DNA of 64,000 bases, from positions 1 to 64,000 of the IMG/VR virus record IMGVR_UViG_3300018984_000003; one strand, given 5' to 3'. The notes under the pieces were generated by a model. It did no database searches. It saw only the letters and a program-made list of their open reading frames with translations, and was not told the DNA's origin. This document shows positions 50,181-58,820 of the stretch, one piece after another. Numbering within the stretch: the first letter of the stretch is position 1; the number at the start of each line of letters is the position of its first letter. Origin of the DNA: a virus. Made by a program: the position numbers and the translations under genes.

Positions 50181-50984
50181 ATGCAAACCTCTTTTACTCC
50201 ATATTTTCCTGTCGGCTACTCCGGTATGCCAGCGGACTTAGATTCTCCTAAGTACGATAGAAGCTACTTCAATACAGCGCTTGACGTTCCCGGAGTTGTA
50301 ACGGTCACTGTCGCAAGTTTCACACCTAGCGCTGAATACGCTCTGACTATTAATGGTGTAACAGTTACCACTACGACTCCCGCGACTGGGGGGAATATTA
50401 CGTTATTGCGTGATGCTTTGGTTACAGCAATTAACCAGTCGTTTGCTGGCGTGGACGCTGCTACTGGCGCAGGAAACACTCTGACAATTACTGGGCTTCC
50501 CGGAAAACTTTTGACGGTAACACCTGGAACCGCAGCATTGACGCAAACAATCACGACACCTGTTTCTGCTTCTACCGATATTGAGCTTGGTCTTGCTGTT
50601 GTTCGCCTCGCAACCGATAGTGATCGAGAAGTTCGACTTGGCGCACCTGATGCAAACCATAAATTCGTAGGTATCACTGCCGATGATGGTTTGCGAACAA
50701 ATGCTGCACCCTATGGCGCGAGCAAGCACGTTTATCGTCGGACTGATGTGATGTTAGTTCGGGAAATGGGTGTGCTGTGGGTAGCAATCGAAGGCCCTCC
50801 AGTAACACCAAGCTCTCCTGTTTTCTATCGCTATTCTGGCGCTGGAAAAATTGGAGCTTTTCGGGGTGAAACTGCTGCTGGGGCTGACTTGCAATTGACA
50901 AACGCTCAATTCTTAACTTCGGGATCTGATTTAGTGCAAATCAAGATCGGATACGGCAACATAACCGCTCCCGCAGCGACTTAA
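50181..50984 (+). CDS. Capsid cement or decoration protein (Gp24-like), 267 aa
   Basis: The middle and C-terminal parts are beta-rich (VVRLATDSDREVRLGAPDAN, TPSSPVFYRYSGAGKIGAFR), like structural cement proteins encoded between DUF2213 and DUF2184 genes. The N-terminal half contains a threonine-rich beta region (ALTINGVTVTTTTPATGG). It is one base from the end of the protease gene, within the operon. Confidence 0.65.
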   Translation: MQTSFTPYFPVGYSGMPADLDSPKYDRSYFNTALDVPGVVTVTVASFTPSAEYALTINGVTVTTTTPATGGNITLLRDALVTAINQSFAGVDAATGAGNTLTITGLPGKLLTVTPGTAALTQTITTPVSASTDIELGLAVVRLATDSDREVRLGAPDANHKFVGITADDGLRTNAAPYGASKHVYRRTDVMLVREMGVLWVAIEGPPVTPSSPVFYRYSGAGKIGAFRGETAAGADLQLTNAQFLTSGSDLVQIKIGYGNITAPAAT

Positions 50985-51007
50985 TCCCTTTATTTTTAAC
51001 AACTAAA

Positions 51008-51928
51008 ATGCCTACAGCAGCAGATATCCGAATGGACGGGCCGATCCTTTTGCAACGTGCTCTTGAGCATATTATTCCAAAAGTTGAACGCGCTGCCTAT
51101 CCCGAATTAAAAGCGTCCGAGCATATCCCAACTTCTTACGAAGGCGGCCCCGGTGCAGAGATGTTGACGCAAGTAACGCTCGACTATAGAGGTCGGGCGA
51201 AAATTACCTCTGCCCCTGGTGACGATCCACCACTGGTGGGCATTGTTGGCGAAGCGATGAACGCTAGCAACGTCAAGTCAATCACGGCAGCTTATCGGGT
51301 AACTTTCCAAGAGGTACGGGCGGCGGCTTTCGCTGGAATCGACATTTCGGCGGAGAAGGCTTATGGCGCGAAGGAAATGGTGATGCGCGAATCCAACAGG
51401 ATTGCGTATCTTGGCGATCCGATGGCTGGGCTATATGGGTTGTTTACTTTTCCGCTCTTGCCTAAAGTTCTTAGTCCCGTCCAGTTTGACGACCCGGAGC
51501 TAGATCCAAACTTAATGCTGCGATATCTTAATACGTGGTCAAATATGATTTACGACGTTATTACCAATCGCACATTCAAGGCGGATACTGTGTTATTTCC
51601 GTCGCGGGTTCGTACGGTAATGAATACCACATTTAGGAATGCCAACAGCGACACCACGATCATGGATTTGTGGCGCAAATCTAATCCACAGATTACCTAC
51701 GTGGATGATGTGTCGGAAGCTGATGAAGCTGGATTCGATGGCACTCCTGCCATTATTTTCTACAAGAAAGACCCCAGCCACGTCAAACGGTTCATTCCGC
51801 AGCCGATCGAGCAACTTTTACATCACAACAGCGATACCTCTAAGGAAGTGCTAATTCACGAACGCAACGGTGGCACATTCTTTTCTCGGTTGTCTGGTCT
51901 AGTTATTGAAGGAGTGTTGAGCAGCTAA
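51008..51928 (+). CDS. Major capsid protein, DUF2184 family
   Basis: The product has 306 residues with DUF2184 features: N-terminal helical part, ITAAYRVTFQEVRAAAFAGI, ANDFP-like RVRTVMNTTFRNANSDTTIM, and a C-terminal LLHHNSDTSKEVLIHERNGG. The position after the protease and cement genes is the usual one. Forms the HK97-fold shell. Confidence 0.85.
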   Translation: MPTAADIRMDGPILLQRALEHIIPKVERAAYPELKASEHIPTSYEGGPGAEMLTQVTLDYRGRAKITSAPGDDPPLVGIVGEAMNASNVKSITAAYRVTFQEVRAAAFAGIDISAEKAYGAKEMVMRESNRIAYLGDPMAGLYGLFTFPLLPKVLSPVQFDDPELDPNLMLRYLNTWSNMIYDVITNRTFKADTVLFPSRVRTVMNTTFRNANSDTTIMDLWRKSNPQITYVDDVSEADEAGFDGTPAIIFYKKDPSHVKRFIPQPIEQLLHHNSDTSKEVLIHERNGGTFFSRLSGLVIEGVLSS

Positions 51929-52281
51929 TGATAGGAATCGTTGAATATCTTCCACAACTAAGCTCGGTTAAGCAAATTGGCGATTTATTCCTCGGCCCTA
52001 TACGCTTAATTCCTGGTCGGAACGAAGTTGATACCGAGAAATGGAAAGAATACGCGGATCATCCGCTAGTAAAACAAAGGATTGAGCAAGGTATCCTTCG
52101 AGTTACTTTCGATCAACCAACAGTAATAACACCACCAGACACCAAGAAATCAACACGGGTATCGACTCCGGTAGAAACCAAGCTAGTTGCCCAAGAAGTT
52201 GCTCCCGAAGTTGTTGACGTGTCCGCATTTGTTACTCGCCCGCCAGAAGTCGAAAAAACTCCTATCTCTCCTAAAAAATGA
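51928..52281 (+). CDS. Hypothetical protein in the head operon, 117 aa
   Basis: Starts at a TAATG overlap with the capsid gene. The first 70 residues look folded (LFLGPIRLIPGRNEVDTEKW), the rest is a proline/lysine-rich tail (PPDTKKSTRVSTPVETK). A small capsid-associated protein is a likely guess. Not recognised. Confidence 0.55.
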   Translation: MIGIVEYLPQLSSVKQIGDLFLGPIRLIPGRNEVDTEKWKEYADHPLVKQRIEQGILRVTFDQPTVITPPDTKKSTRVSTPVETKLVAQEVAPEVVDVSAFVTRPPEVEKTPISPKK

Positions 52282-52628
52282 TGGGAATAGTCTCTATTGA
52301 GAATTTCTGTTTGCTATTTCCTGAGCTTGCTGAATGCGATCGCCATCACGTCGAACGGGCTTTGCTCCAAGCGAGTAAAGAATGTCCTGCGGCTATTTAC
52401 GGCAACCTGCACCAAGAAGCGATTGCACACTTGGCAGCGCACAGGATAGCAATGCAGTATTTTCAAGCAGGGGCGATCGCGGGGGCGGCGGTAGAGGCGG
52501 CAAAGGGCGGCACTCCATCTCTGCCAAAAGCCGGGGGTGGGAATGTTGAAAACCTAAATAGCACGAGCTACGGTCAAGAAGTTCTCCGAATCAGACAGAC
52601 GTTGCCTCTTAGTGGATTTGTTGCTTAA
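52278..52628 (+). CDS. Head-tail connector candidate, DUF4054 family, 116 aa
   Basis: Starts MMGIVSIENFCLLFPELAEC and has the helical pattern DRHHVERALLQASKECPAAI then EAIAHLAAHRIAMQYFQAGA, as in DUF4054 connectors. Coupled to the previous gene by an ATGA overlap. It would link portal and tail. Confidence 0.72.
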   Translation: MMGIVSIENFCLLFPELAECDRHHVERALLQASKECPAAIYGNLHQEAIAHLAAHRIAMQYFQAGAIAGAAVEAAKGGTPSLPKAGGGNVENLNSTSYGQEVLRIRQTLPLSGFVA

Positions 52629-53059
52629 TGTTTGCCAAAATTGCTCAGAAAGCTAGAGATTGTAGTTTTGCCAAGACCGCCGATGGTTTTGGTTTGACCA
52701 ACGTTGTCAACCTGCTATTGGTGCGGCGGTTTACGACCGATGGCGTTTCTAGGCAAGAAGTGCGATCGGTCAGTAATCTAATTTGGAAGAAAGCATCGCC
52801 CTCAATCTTTGTTCCCACGATGTCAAACGATGGGACGCAAGCGCGGGAAAACGAATTCACAATTTCCGGCATCCCTCGCAATCTCGATTTTGGCGACTGG
52901 CTTCAGGCGACGGGAACAAGCTACTGGGTAAATGCAGAAATGCGTGATGGGCGCGTATTTGGAGGTACGGAGGTGGAGTTTGTGACGATTGATGAGAACA
53001 ACCCGCTTGTTTACATTCTCACAGTAAGGAGGAAGCCAGATGAGCGGCGATTTAACTAA
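52628..53059 (+). CDS. Neck or head-closure candidate, 143 aa
   Basis: TAATG overlap with the connector. Beta-rich with a middle TMSNDGTQARENEFTISGIP. Head-closure proteins occupy this place in DUF4054 phages. No family is certain. Its end overlaps the start of the next gene by 20 bases. Confidence 0.55.
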   Translation: MFAKIAQKARDCSFAKTADGFGLTNVVNLLLVRRFTTDGVSRQEVRSVSNLIWKKASPSIFVPTMSNDGTQARENEFTISGIPRNLDFGDWLQATGTSYWVNAEMRDGRVFGGTEVEFVTIDENNPLVYILTVRRKPDERRFN

Positions 53060-54395
53060 TCTCAAGCAGGAGTTTACGACTGAGCTAGAGTCAATTTTTG
53101 AGAGTGACGAAGCTTATGGGAGCAATATTCAAGTTTTGACTTATGCGCTCAAAGAAGACGTTATTAATGGCAAATTTAAAAACTCTTGGAATAACAGGGT
53201 CTACGAATTTATCATTGACGTTGACGGGATTAGCTATAAGCCAGCGGTGAAACTTGATTCTTTCAATACGGACGAATTACCCGTAAGGTTTGACGCTTAC
53301 AGCGAAGGGTATGTATCACTATTTGAAGACGCTCGAATTGATGGCAAGTTGACAGGCAAGCGAACTAAAAAGCCTAAGTGTGGAGTTGAAGCGTTCGGCT
53401 GTGGCTTTAGTTGTATTGGGTTGCTAAAAACTTGTAGGATTCCACCTTCGGGAGGAAAGTCTGCGATCGGGAAAGAACGACTCAATAAATTAATGGCAAA
53501 AGCGGGCAGATTATACGCCGAGGGTGACAAAGGAGGGGCTGAAGCTCGAACGGCAGCCGCAAATAAAATCACAGACAAAAGAAATAAAAAAGCAAATCAA
53601 CTTAGAGAGGAAAGGAAAGAAAAAGTAGCGCAACAGATTAAGGCGGCGACTAAACCCCAAGAAGAAAAGCCAGTAAAGCCAAAACCGGAGCTAACTAAGT
53701 CAACATTAGACCCGACAATGAATCCCAAAACTCATTCAATAAAAACAGAAAAAGAGTTTGAAGATGTAATGCTTCATGTTTTTAACAAGTTGAATACAGA
53801 AAAGAATTACGATAATTTTGTACCTATTGCTGAGATTAGAAAAGCTATTGGAGAATTAGTACCTAGAGACAAGTTTAATGATTACATGGTGCAATCACAA
53901 AGTGACGACAAAATTCGACTTGTGGGAGGAGGTCAAGTTGACAAAGATGACATACAAATAAACAGTGCAGGATACAGGCAATACGTTCAGTTAGAACCCG
54001 CAGGAGAAAAGGTACTTGCTAAAAACTCGCCCAATAAAAAACTATCATTAGACAAAAAATTGCAAAACCGTCCCGATCTAGATCCTTTGGGACTTGCCAG
54101 ACCCTATGCTAAAGGAAAAGCTATTACAGATAAAGCTGACTTTGACGAAATAATGATAGGCGTACAAAAAGCGTTAGATAAAAGTTTTATTTTGGGAAAT
54201 CTTGTCCCTATAGAAATGGTAAAAGATGTATTAAAAAATAGAATATCAGAAAAAGACTTTGATAAGCTTTTAATAGATGGAAGCCCTAAAGGAGAGTTTA
54301 CATTGCAATCCGCAGGAGGGTACTATGAAGGTAAATACAAAGGTGTAAAAAACTTTATAGGAGAAGAAAAGCACTACATTCAACTAAAAGAATAA
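53040..54395 (+). CDS. Modular phage protein 1: shared N-module plus tandem C-terminal domains, 451 aa
   Basis: Residues about 8-130 are the diverged N-module also seen at 60280, 61929 and 63644: ESIFESDEAYGSNIQVLTYA, NGKFKNSWNNRV, SYKPAV, then a C-x6-C-x3-C-x6-C motif starting KCGVEAFGCGFSC. A basic linker follows (about 150-215). The C-terminus consists of two related domains of about 85 residues each (KTEKEFEDVMLHVFNKLNTE and TDKADFDEIMIGVQKALDKS; both ending in YVQLE/YIQLKE). They do not match a known toxin that I recognise. Start site has GGAGG eight bases before the ATG. Confidence 0.75.
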   Translation: MSGDLTNLKQEFTTELESIFESDEAYGSNIQVLTYALKEDVINGKFKNSWNNRVYEFIIDVDGISYKPAVKLDSFNTDELPVRFDAYSEGYVSLFEDARIDGKLTGKRTKKPKCGVEAFGCGFSCIGLLKTCRIPPSGGKSAIGKERLNKLMAKAGRLYAEGDKGGAEARTAAANKITDKRNKKANQLREERKEKVAQQIKAATKPQEEKPVKPKPELTKSTLDPTMNPKTHSIKTEKEFEDVMLHVFNKLNTEKNYDNFVPIAEIRKAIGELVPRDKFNDYMVQSQSDDKIRLVGGGQVDKDDIQINSAGYRQYVQLEPAGEKVLAKNSPNKKLSLDKKLQNRPDLDPLGLARPYAKGKAITDKADFDEIMIGVQKALDKSFILGNLVPIEMVKDVLKNRISEKDFDKLLIDGSPKGEFTLQSAGGYYEGKYKGVKNFIGEEKHYIQLKE

Positions 54396-54396
54396 C

Positions 54397-55188
54397 ATGG
54401 AAACCAAATCGCCCGTTTTAGTTCAACACCAGCTCAACGTCATCCGAGGCATCGCATTCTCGTTAACAGATGTTCCCCGACTTAGATTGGGAACAACGCT
54501 ACCCAACGCCAGTGGAGTAATTGCCGAAGTTGTCGGCGGTGGTTATTTACCATTTGACCTTGACAACGCCAAAATGTACGCCGCTGACGCGGGCAAAACC
54601 AGCAACAGCGCTATTCTTGCGTACCCCGCAGCTACCGCAACCTACAACCCGATTTCTTGGCAAGTCACGGTCGGTGCTGACATTTTCTATGCCGGACACT
54701 TGAGGAACGGGGTGACGATCGAGCCTCCCGATTATTTCTTGTTTGACACACACTTTTCCAAGAATTTCACCATTGACGAATCTAACGGCGGCGGGTTAGC
54801 GCAATGCACCAGTGTTGCCCTGAGAAACAAGCGACTGAATGCCGTTTTTAAAGGTCAAGCGATTACACCGCAAAGCGCCGTAACAGTCAGACTTGTCAAG
54901 CCTGGACTGAACCCGCTAACGGGCGAAGGTGAACCACTGGCGCCTAGGGCAGAGAAAGAATACCCTTGTGCGCTAATAAGCTGGCGAGATCCGCTACTGA
55001 CTCGCCAAATTGACAACTTGCTACCGCTCGCTTTTGATCAATTTACTGCTGACACTGGCCCGATCGGTGGTTATCAGATTTGGTCAGAAGGTGAACTGTG
55101 GTACTGGGGAACTCTGGCCCCCGGTAAGTACGGCTGGAACCGTGACCTGCTGACAATCGAACCCGGCGGCATCATTATCAGGGGGTGA
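54397..55188 (+). CDS. Hypothetical structural protein, 263 aa
   Basis: Not recognised. The protein is beta-rich, with aromatic loops (YNPISWQVTVGADIFYAGHL) and a C-terminal GELWYWGTLAPGKYG. It starts one base after the stop codon of the modular protein, within the operon of neck and tail genes. A minor tail or neck role is plausible. Confidence 0.6.
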   Translation: METKSPVLVQHQLNVIRGIAFSLTDVPRLRLGTTLPNASGVIAEVVGGGYLPFDLDNAKMYAADAGKTSNSAILAYPAATATYNPISWQVTVGADIFYAGHLRNGVTIEPPDYFLFDTHFSKNFTIDESNGGGLAQCTSVALRNKRLNAVFKGQAITPQSAVTVRLVKPGLNPLTGEGEPLAPRAEKEYPCALISWRDPLLTRQIDNLLPLAFDQFTADTGPIGGYQIWSEGELWYWGTLAPGKYGWNRDLLTIEPGGIIIRG

Positions 55189-55193
55189 TAACT

Positions 55194-55925
55194 ATGGTTG
55201 GAATCTCAGTCGGAGCTTATTCAAAAGTTGGAACTGACAGTGTTAATGCTAACGAAACGCTGTGGACTTTTGGGCGAGCAATTACTGCACAGTCAAGAGT
55301 AGGGAAAGACAGCACCGAGCTAAATCTTAAGTTTGGCCGATCGCTTGGAGCCTCAGCTAAAGTCGGGGCAGATTCTTGCGATTTGGTTCTATCATTCGGT
55401 CGGGCGATCGCTGCTGATAGCAAGATGGGGCGCGATGAATTTTTACTATTGTCGTTACTTGGCAAAATCGTCTTTCCTCCCAGTGCTGAACTGTTTCTAC
55501 TCAAAAATGGACAAGAGGAACAGCTAGACGGTAATCAACTGACGCGGGCTGATTTTTACGCTTTCAACTTAAGAATTGTGGGTGATCGAGTGGCATCGGA
55601 GACTAATGGCTCAGTCAACGTAACCTTTACGGGTAAAGTTGACCCGGCGCACTTAGATAGCAAAGCGCTGTTTAGGAAAACTCTACAGAATGGTGGCGTT
55701 AAGTTTTTGGGAGTGGAAGATATTGTCACCTACAACGGCAAAACACGGGCGGCAACATACCAAATTCGGCTGTTACCTCAAGACACTGCCTCTCTGATGA
55801 CACCCGCGATCGTTTATGCCGATATTCAGTTGGATGACGGCACGATAAATGGCGAACATTACACAGTTAATCGGTCAAAGTTTTCGGTGTCTGATGATGT
55901 TTATCGTGGCATAGGAGGCAGGTAA
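55194..55925 (+). CDS. Hypothetical protein with three internal repeats, 243 aa
   Basis: The ATG at 55194 has AGGGGGTG six bases upstream and is preferred to a GTG at 55185. Three successive 22-23-residue units near residues 20-85: WTFGRAITAQSRVGKDSTEL, FGRSLGASAKVGADSCDLVL, FGRAIAADSKMGRDEFLLLS. They likely form a beta-repeat. The C-terminal part is beta-rich. Not recognised. Confidence 0.6.
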   Translation: MVGISVGAYSKVGTDSVNANETLWTFGRAITAQSRVGKDSTELNLKFGRSLGASAKVGADSCDLVLSFGRAIAADSKMGRDEFLLLSLLGKIVFPPSAELFLLKNGQEEQLDGNQLTRADFYAFNLRIVGDRVASETNGSVNVTFTGKVDPAHLDSKALFRKTLQNGGVKFLGVEDIVTYNGKTRAATYQIRLLPQDTASLMTPAIVYADIQLDDGTINGEHYTVNRSKFSVSDDVYRGIGGR

Positions 55926-56401
55926 TGAGTTTAGATTCTGTTAAGTTCTCAGTAAACGAGAAACCAAGCCAGCTACGAAACCTGGTAATTATTCAGGGTG
56001 ATACCGTAAAATTTTCTGCCAGAATCCCATTAACTAGCTTCTCCACGCAAACTTTGCCCGTGGTGCGATTGTTGGCGCTTGACTCATTGAATCCGGCTGA
56101 GTCCGTGCAATTAATTGGGCCTAAAAATTTCACCGTCACACTTAACACGACTCTGACAACCGCCGACTTATCACTAATATTAGCTCCCGCAGACACCGAG
56201 ACTTTAATACTTGACCAAAATTTAGGACAAGTTCTAGGAATGAGCCAAGGCGATCCAACTTGGTATCAGCCTGCTAAAAAGCTATTTTTGGAAATTCAAT
56301 TAACAGGGCTTGCTGTTAATAAGACTTGGCAAGGCGACTTAACGATTAAAGGTGATTTATTCAAGACTAACTCTGCTGGATCTTTACCAGGACTGATTTA
56401 A
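55925..56401 (+). CDS. Hypothetical protein of the tail operon, 158 aa
   Basis: TAATG overlap with the preceding stop and a GGAGG site. Beta-rich throughout (NLVIIQGDTVKFSARIPLTS, LFLEIQLTGLAVNKTWQGDL), suggestive of a small tail or neck subunit. Not recognised. Confidence 0.58.
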   Translation: MSLDSVKFSVNEKPSQLRNLVIIQGDTVKFSARIPLTSFSTQTLPVVRLLALDSLNPAESVQLIGPKNFTVTLNTTLTTADLSLILAPADTETLILDQNLGQVLGMSQGDPTWYQPAKKLFLEIQLTGLAVNKTWQGDLTIKGDLFKTNSAGSLPGLI

Positions 56402-56883
56402 TGCTACCAAGTGAATTGAGAGCCAAATTAAAAGAATGGTTGAGTCAGCAACTACGAATTGATCGGTGGGGACTGAACTCGCCAGAATCAGTCAAAGACC
56501 TTCGCGCTCCTCCCTCAGCAGGGCTTGACGGCAAAGCGTCTGGATTTTCAGTAGTGGAAATACTTGGAATGGGTAACACTAGCACTTATTTGCTAGAGAC
56601 ATCAATCCCTTTTCAGATTATCTACCGATTTGATAGCGCCTGCACTTATACTCAAATTCCCAGAGGTTCCGCAGAAGACATTCTGACCGCTAGCTTTCTT
56701 CAATTACAAGCTCACCTTGCTTGTTTATCGCCCGATATTGAAAAGATAGAAAGCAGGGGTAGCGTAATCATAAACGAAGAACCTAAGTCTGATTGGCTTT
56801 TGATTTTTGAGATTGAATTCAAAGTGAGATTTCATTGTGAATTCATAGAGTTAGCAAATGTATCAGGAGTTTTTAGCGCATGA
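56401..56883 (+). CDS. Tail terminator-like protein, 160 aa
   Basis: TAATG overlap. The start LPSELRAKLKEWLSQQLRID is helical and the body is beta-rich with a late LLIFEIEFKVRFHCEF. The layout and position, two genes before the tube, fit a tail terminator. The call is weak. Confidence 0.48.
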   Translation: MLPSELRAKLKEWLSQQLRIDRWGLNSPESVKDLRAPPSAGLDGKASGFSVVEILGMGNTSTYLLETSIPFQIIYRFDSACTYTQIPRGSAEDILTASFLQLQAHLACLSPDIEKIESRGSVIINEEPKSDWLLIFEIEFKVRFHCEFIELANVSGVFSA

Positions 56884-57233
56884 AGATTGAATTTGAGATG
56901 GCAAAACTAAATCCTACGACTAAAATCAGCCTTGAACTTGTACCTGGTCAACCAACAGAAACAGAAACAGGGTTTGTAGTTCCGATTATCTTGCCCACTC
57001 CCGACGGTAAGCAAGTTTCAGTAAGTGCTATTGAATGCAAATTACTTGAAGTAGAGAACGGGATTCAGCGAATCGCGGTAAATGCGGCTCAATACACTAA
57101 TGGAGAGTTAGGCGAATCTAGCTTGCTGAATCACGTCTTAATCGATCTAAAACAATTTGTTCCGCCAACTGACGAGAATGAAGTTGTATTAGCTGTTACT
57201 GCAACGTCTGTCACTAAAACAAGTGCTAGCTAA
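56880..57233 (+). CDS. Hypothetical protein of the tail operon, 117 aa
   Basis: ATGA overlap with the preceding gene. The protein has an acidic beta-rich N-terminus (TKISLELVPGQPTETETGFV) and is small. Possibly a head-tail connector or a minor tail subunit. Not recognised. Confidence 0.55.
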   Translation: MKIEFEMAKLNPTTKISLELVPGQPTETETGFVVPIILPTPDGKQVSVSAIECKLLEVENGIQRIAVNAAQYTNGELGESSLLNHVLIDLKQFVPPTDENEVVLAVTATSVTKTSAS

Positions 57234-57282
57234 GTCAGCAAGACTAGCGCATTCACTTTCCCTTTAATTGTCGGTAAAAACT

Positions 57283-58101
57283 ATGTCAAACTCACCATTT
57301 CAAGGTCGAAGACCAGTTACAGATATCACGATTCGCTTCCGTAATGCACTTGGACAATTAGGATCTCCGGTTTGTGTCGCAACTCCCAACGATCCGACGC
57401 TAAACAAAGGCATTAGTTTAACGGAAATCATGACCACTTCTTCTCAAGGGGAGACAGTCTTAGCGGATCAATTTATTAACGAAAACAGACCCTCTCTTAC
57501 ACTCACTTTTCCTTTGTTCACTCCATTGACTGTGGGGATGCGAGAAGGCATGACTCCAGAAGTCATAACAGGTCAATCCAGCACGTTTATTCACTGGGCT
57601 CCTAGGCTAATTACTGAACAAATCTTACCCCCAGCCACAGAGGGGCAGGAAGGATTTGGGGTAATTGCATCTCCTGCGGGTGCAATAGGAGGAACACTTA
57701 CGGAAGACGGCTTGCCAACTCCTCTAACAATGACAGGGACTTATTCTGCTGCTGCGCCGCCGACTGGAACAAACATTGTAGCAATTGGCGCAAACATGGG
57801 TTTAGGGTTTAGCGCTGACTTAGTGGGTAAGTACGTGTCTATGATGATTCCAAACAACCTAGCAGGAGTTATTCGTCTAAACGAAGGACTTCCACTGGAG
57901 CGGTGCGAAATCAACATTTGCGGACAAACTCGAACCCAAAAACGATGGCATCTAAAAATCCCTGAAGCGGTGCTAAATCCTGCGGAAGGTGATATCCCAT
58001 TGGGAGCTGAGCAAAATATCGCCGTCACTTATACCATTATTACTGCGGGTCGCTGTAAACCGTATGAATGGGAATGGCTACCACAACAACGAATTTGTTA
58101 A
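57283..58101 (+). CDS. Major tail tube protein candidate, 272 aa
   Basis: ATG at 57283 preferred over a TTG at 57268. Beta-rich with the tail-tube-like motif NKGISLTEIMTTSSQGETVL and an Ig-like end. Its size and position just before the tail chaperone-like gene and portal suit a tail tube subunit. Confidence 0.6.
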   Translation: MSNSPFQGRRPVTDITIRFRNALGQLGSPVCVATPNDPTLNKGISLTEIMTTSSQGETVLADQFINENRPSLTLTFPLFTPLTVGMREGMTPEVITGQSSTFIHWAPRLITEQILPPATEGQEGFGVIASPAGAIGGTLTEDGLPTPLTMTGTYSAAAPPTGTNIVAIGANMGLGFSADLVGKYVSMMIPNNLAGVIRLNEGLPLERCEINICGQTRTQKRWHLKIPEAVLNPAEGDIPLGAEQNIAVTYTIITAGRCKPYEWEWLPQQRIC

Positions 58102-58109
58102 GCTGACCT

Positions 58110-58820
58110 GTGAAAAGTTTATTGTTTTGGCTGGGGCCTCAAGTAATTGTGATTGCCCCAGTTCCCTTTTCTAGATTGTCAACATTTCAAATTCTTACAG
58201 AAGAGTTGACAAAACTCTGGGATAACTTAGAAGGGGACACCGCACTTTTAGCAACGGACTACCAAACACTTTTGCAGCAAATCGCAAATTTATTCCCTCG
58301 ACTCGATCTACCACCTCAACCGACAATCTACGGTTGGGATGTTTCATTAATGGAGACAGAAGAAATTCAATTAATGTTCTTATGCAAAATTGGAGAAGAT
58401 AACCAAGCTTTTCCTAGTAAGCTTTTAGCATTACATCAGTCAGACGAACCCGTGAATACAGAGGTAGCACAAGAACCGCAAGAAGGGGATGAGATTGACA
58501 ACTGGAATCCGCCAATAAAAAGTTGTGGCGACGTTGAACTTGACACTATCGGGCAATTAACCGCTGCAACCAGTGTTAGAGATACATTAGCTTTGTACGA
58601 TCGGTTTGACCTCAACAGTATTAATTTACTGGTGCAAGCTTACAATGCTTCGCAGGAATCCCCAGAGGATCGACGCAAGCAATATCTAGCAGAAAGTTAC
58701 CAGAAATATAAAGAACAAAACCCGGATGTTATAAACAAAGCATTGGGGCTTGACACGGCAGATTTTGACCTAACCAAAATGTTTGCTAATATTCCTCAAA
58801 ACCCAGAAGGTGAGATATGA
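58110..58820 (+). CDS. Hypothetical protein before the portal, 236 aa
   Basis: Starts GTG at 58110, nine bases after the previous stop; no good ribosome binding site. First half alpha/beta (LLFWLGPQVIVIAPVPFSRL), middle acidic, C-terminal third helical (VRDTLALYDRFDLNSINLLV). ATGA overlap with the portal gene. Possibly a tail assembly chaperone or portal partner. Confidence 0.5.
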   Translation: MKSLLFWLGPQVIVIAPVPFSRLSTFQILTEELTKLWDNLEGDTALLATDYQTLLQQIANLFPRLDLPPQPTIYGWDVSLMETEEIQLMFLCKIGEDNQAFPSKLLALHQSDEPVNTEVAQEPQEGDEIDNWNPPIKSCGDVELDTIGQLTAATSVRDTLALYDRFDLNSINLLVQAYNASQESPEDRRKQYLAESYQKYKEQNPDVINKALGLDTADFDLTKMFANIPQNPEGEI

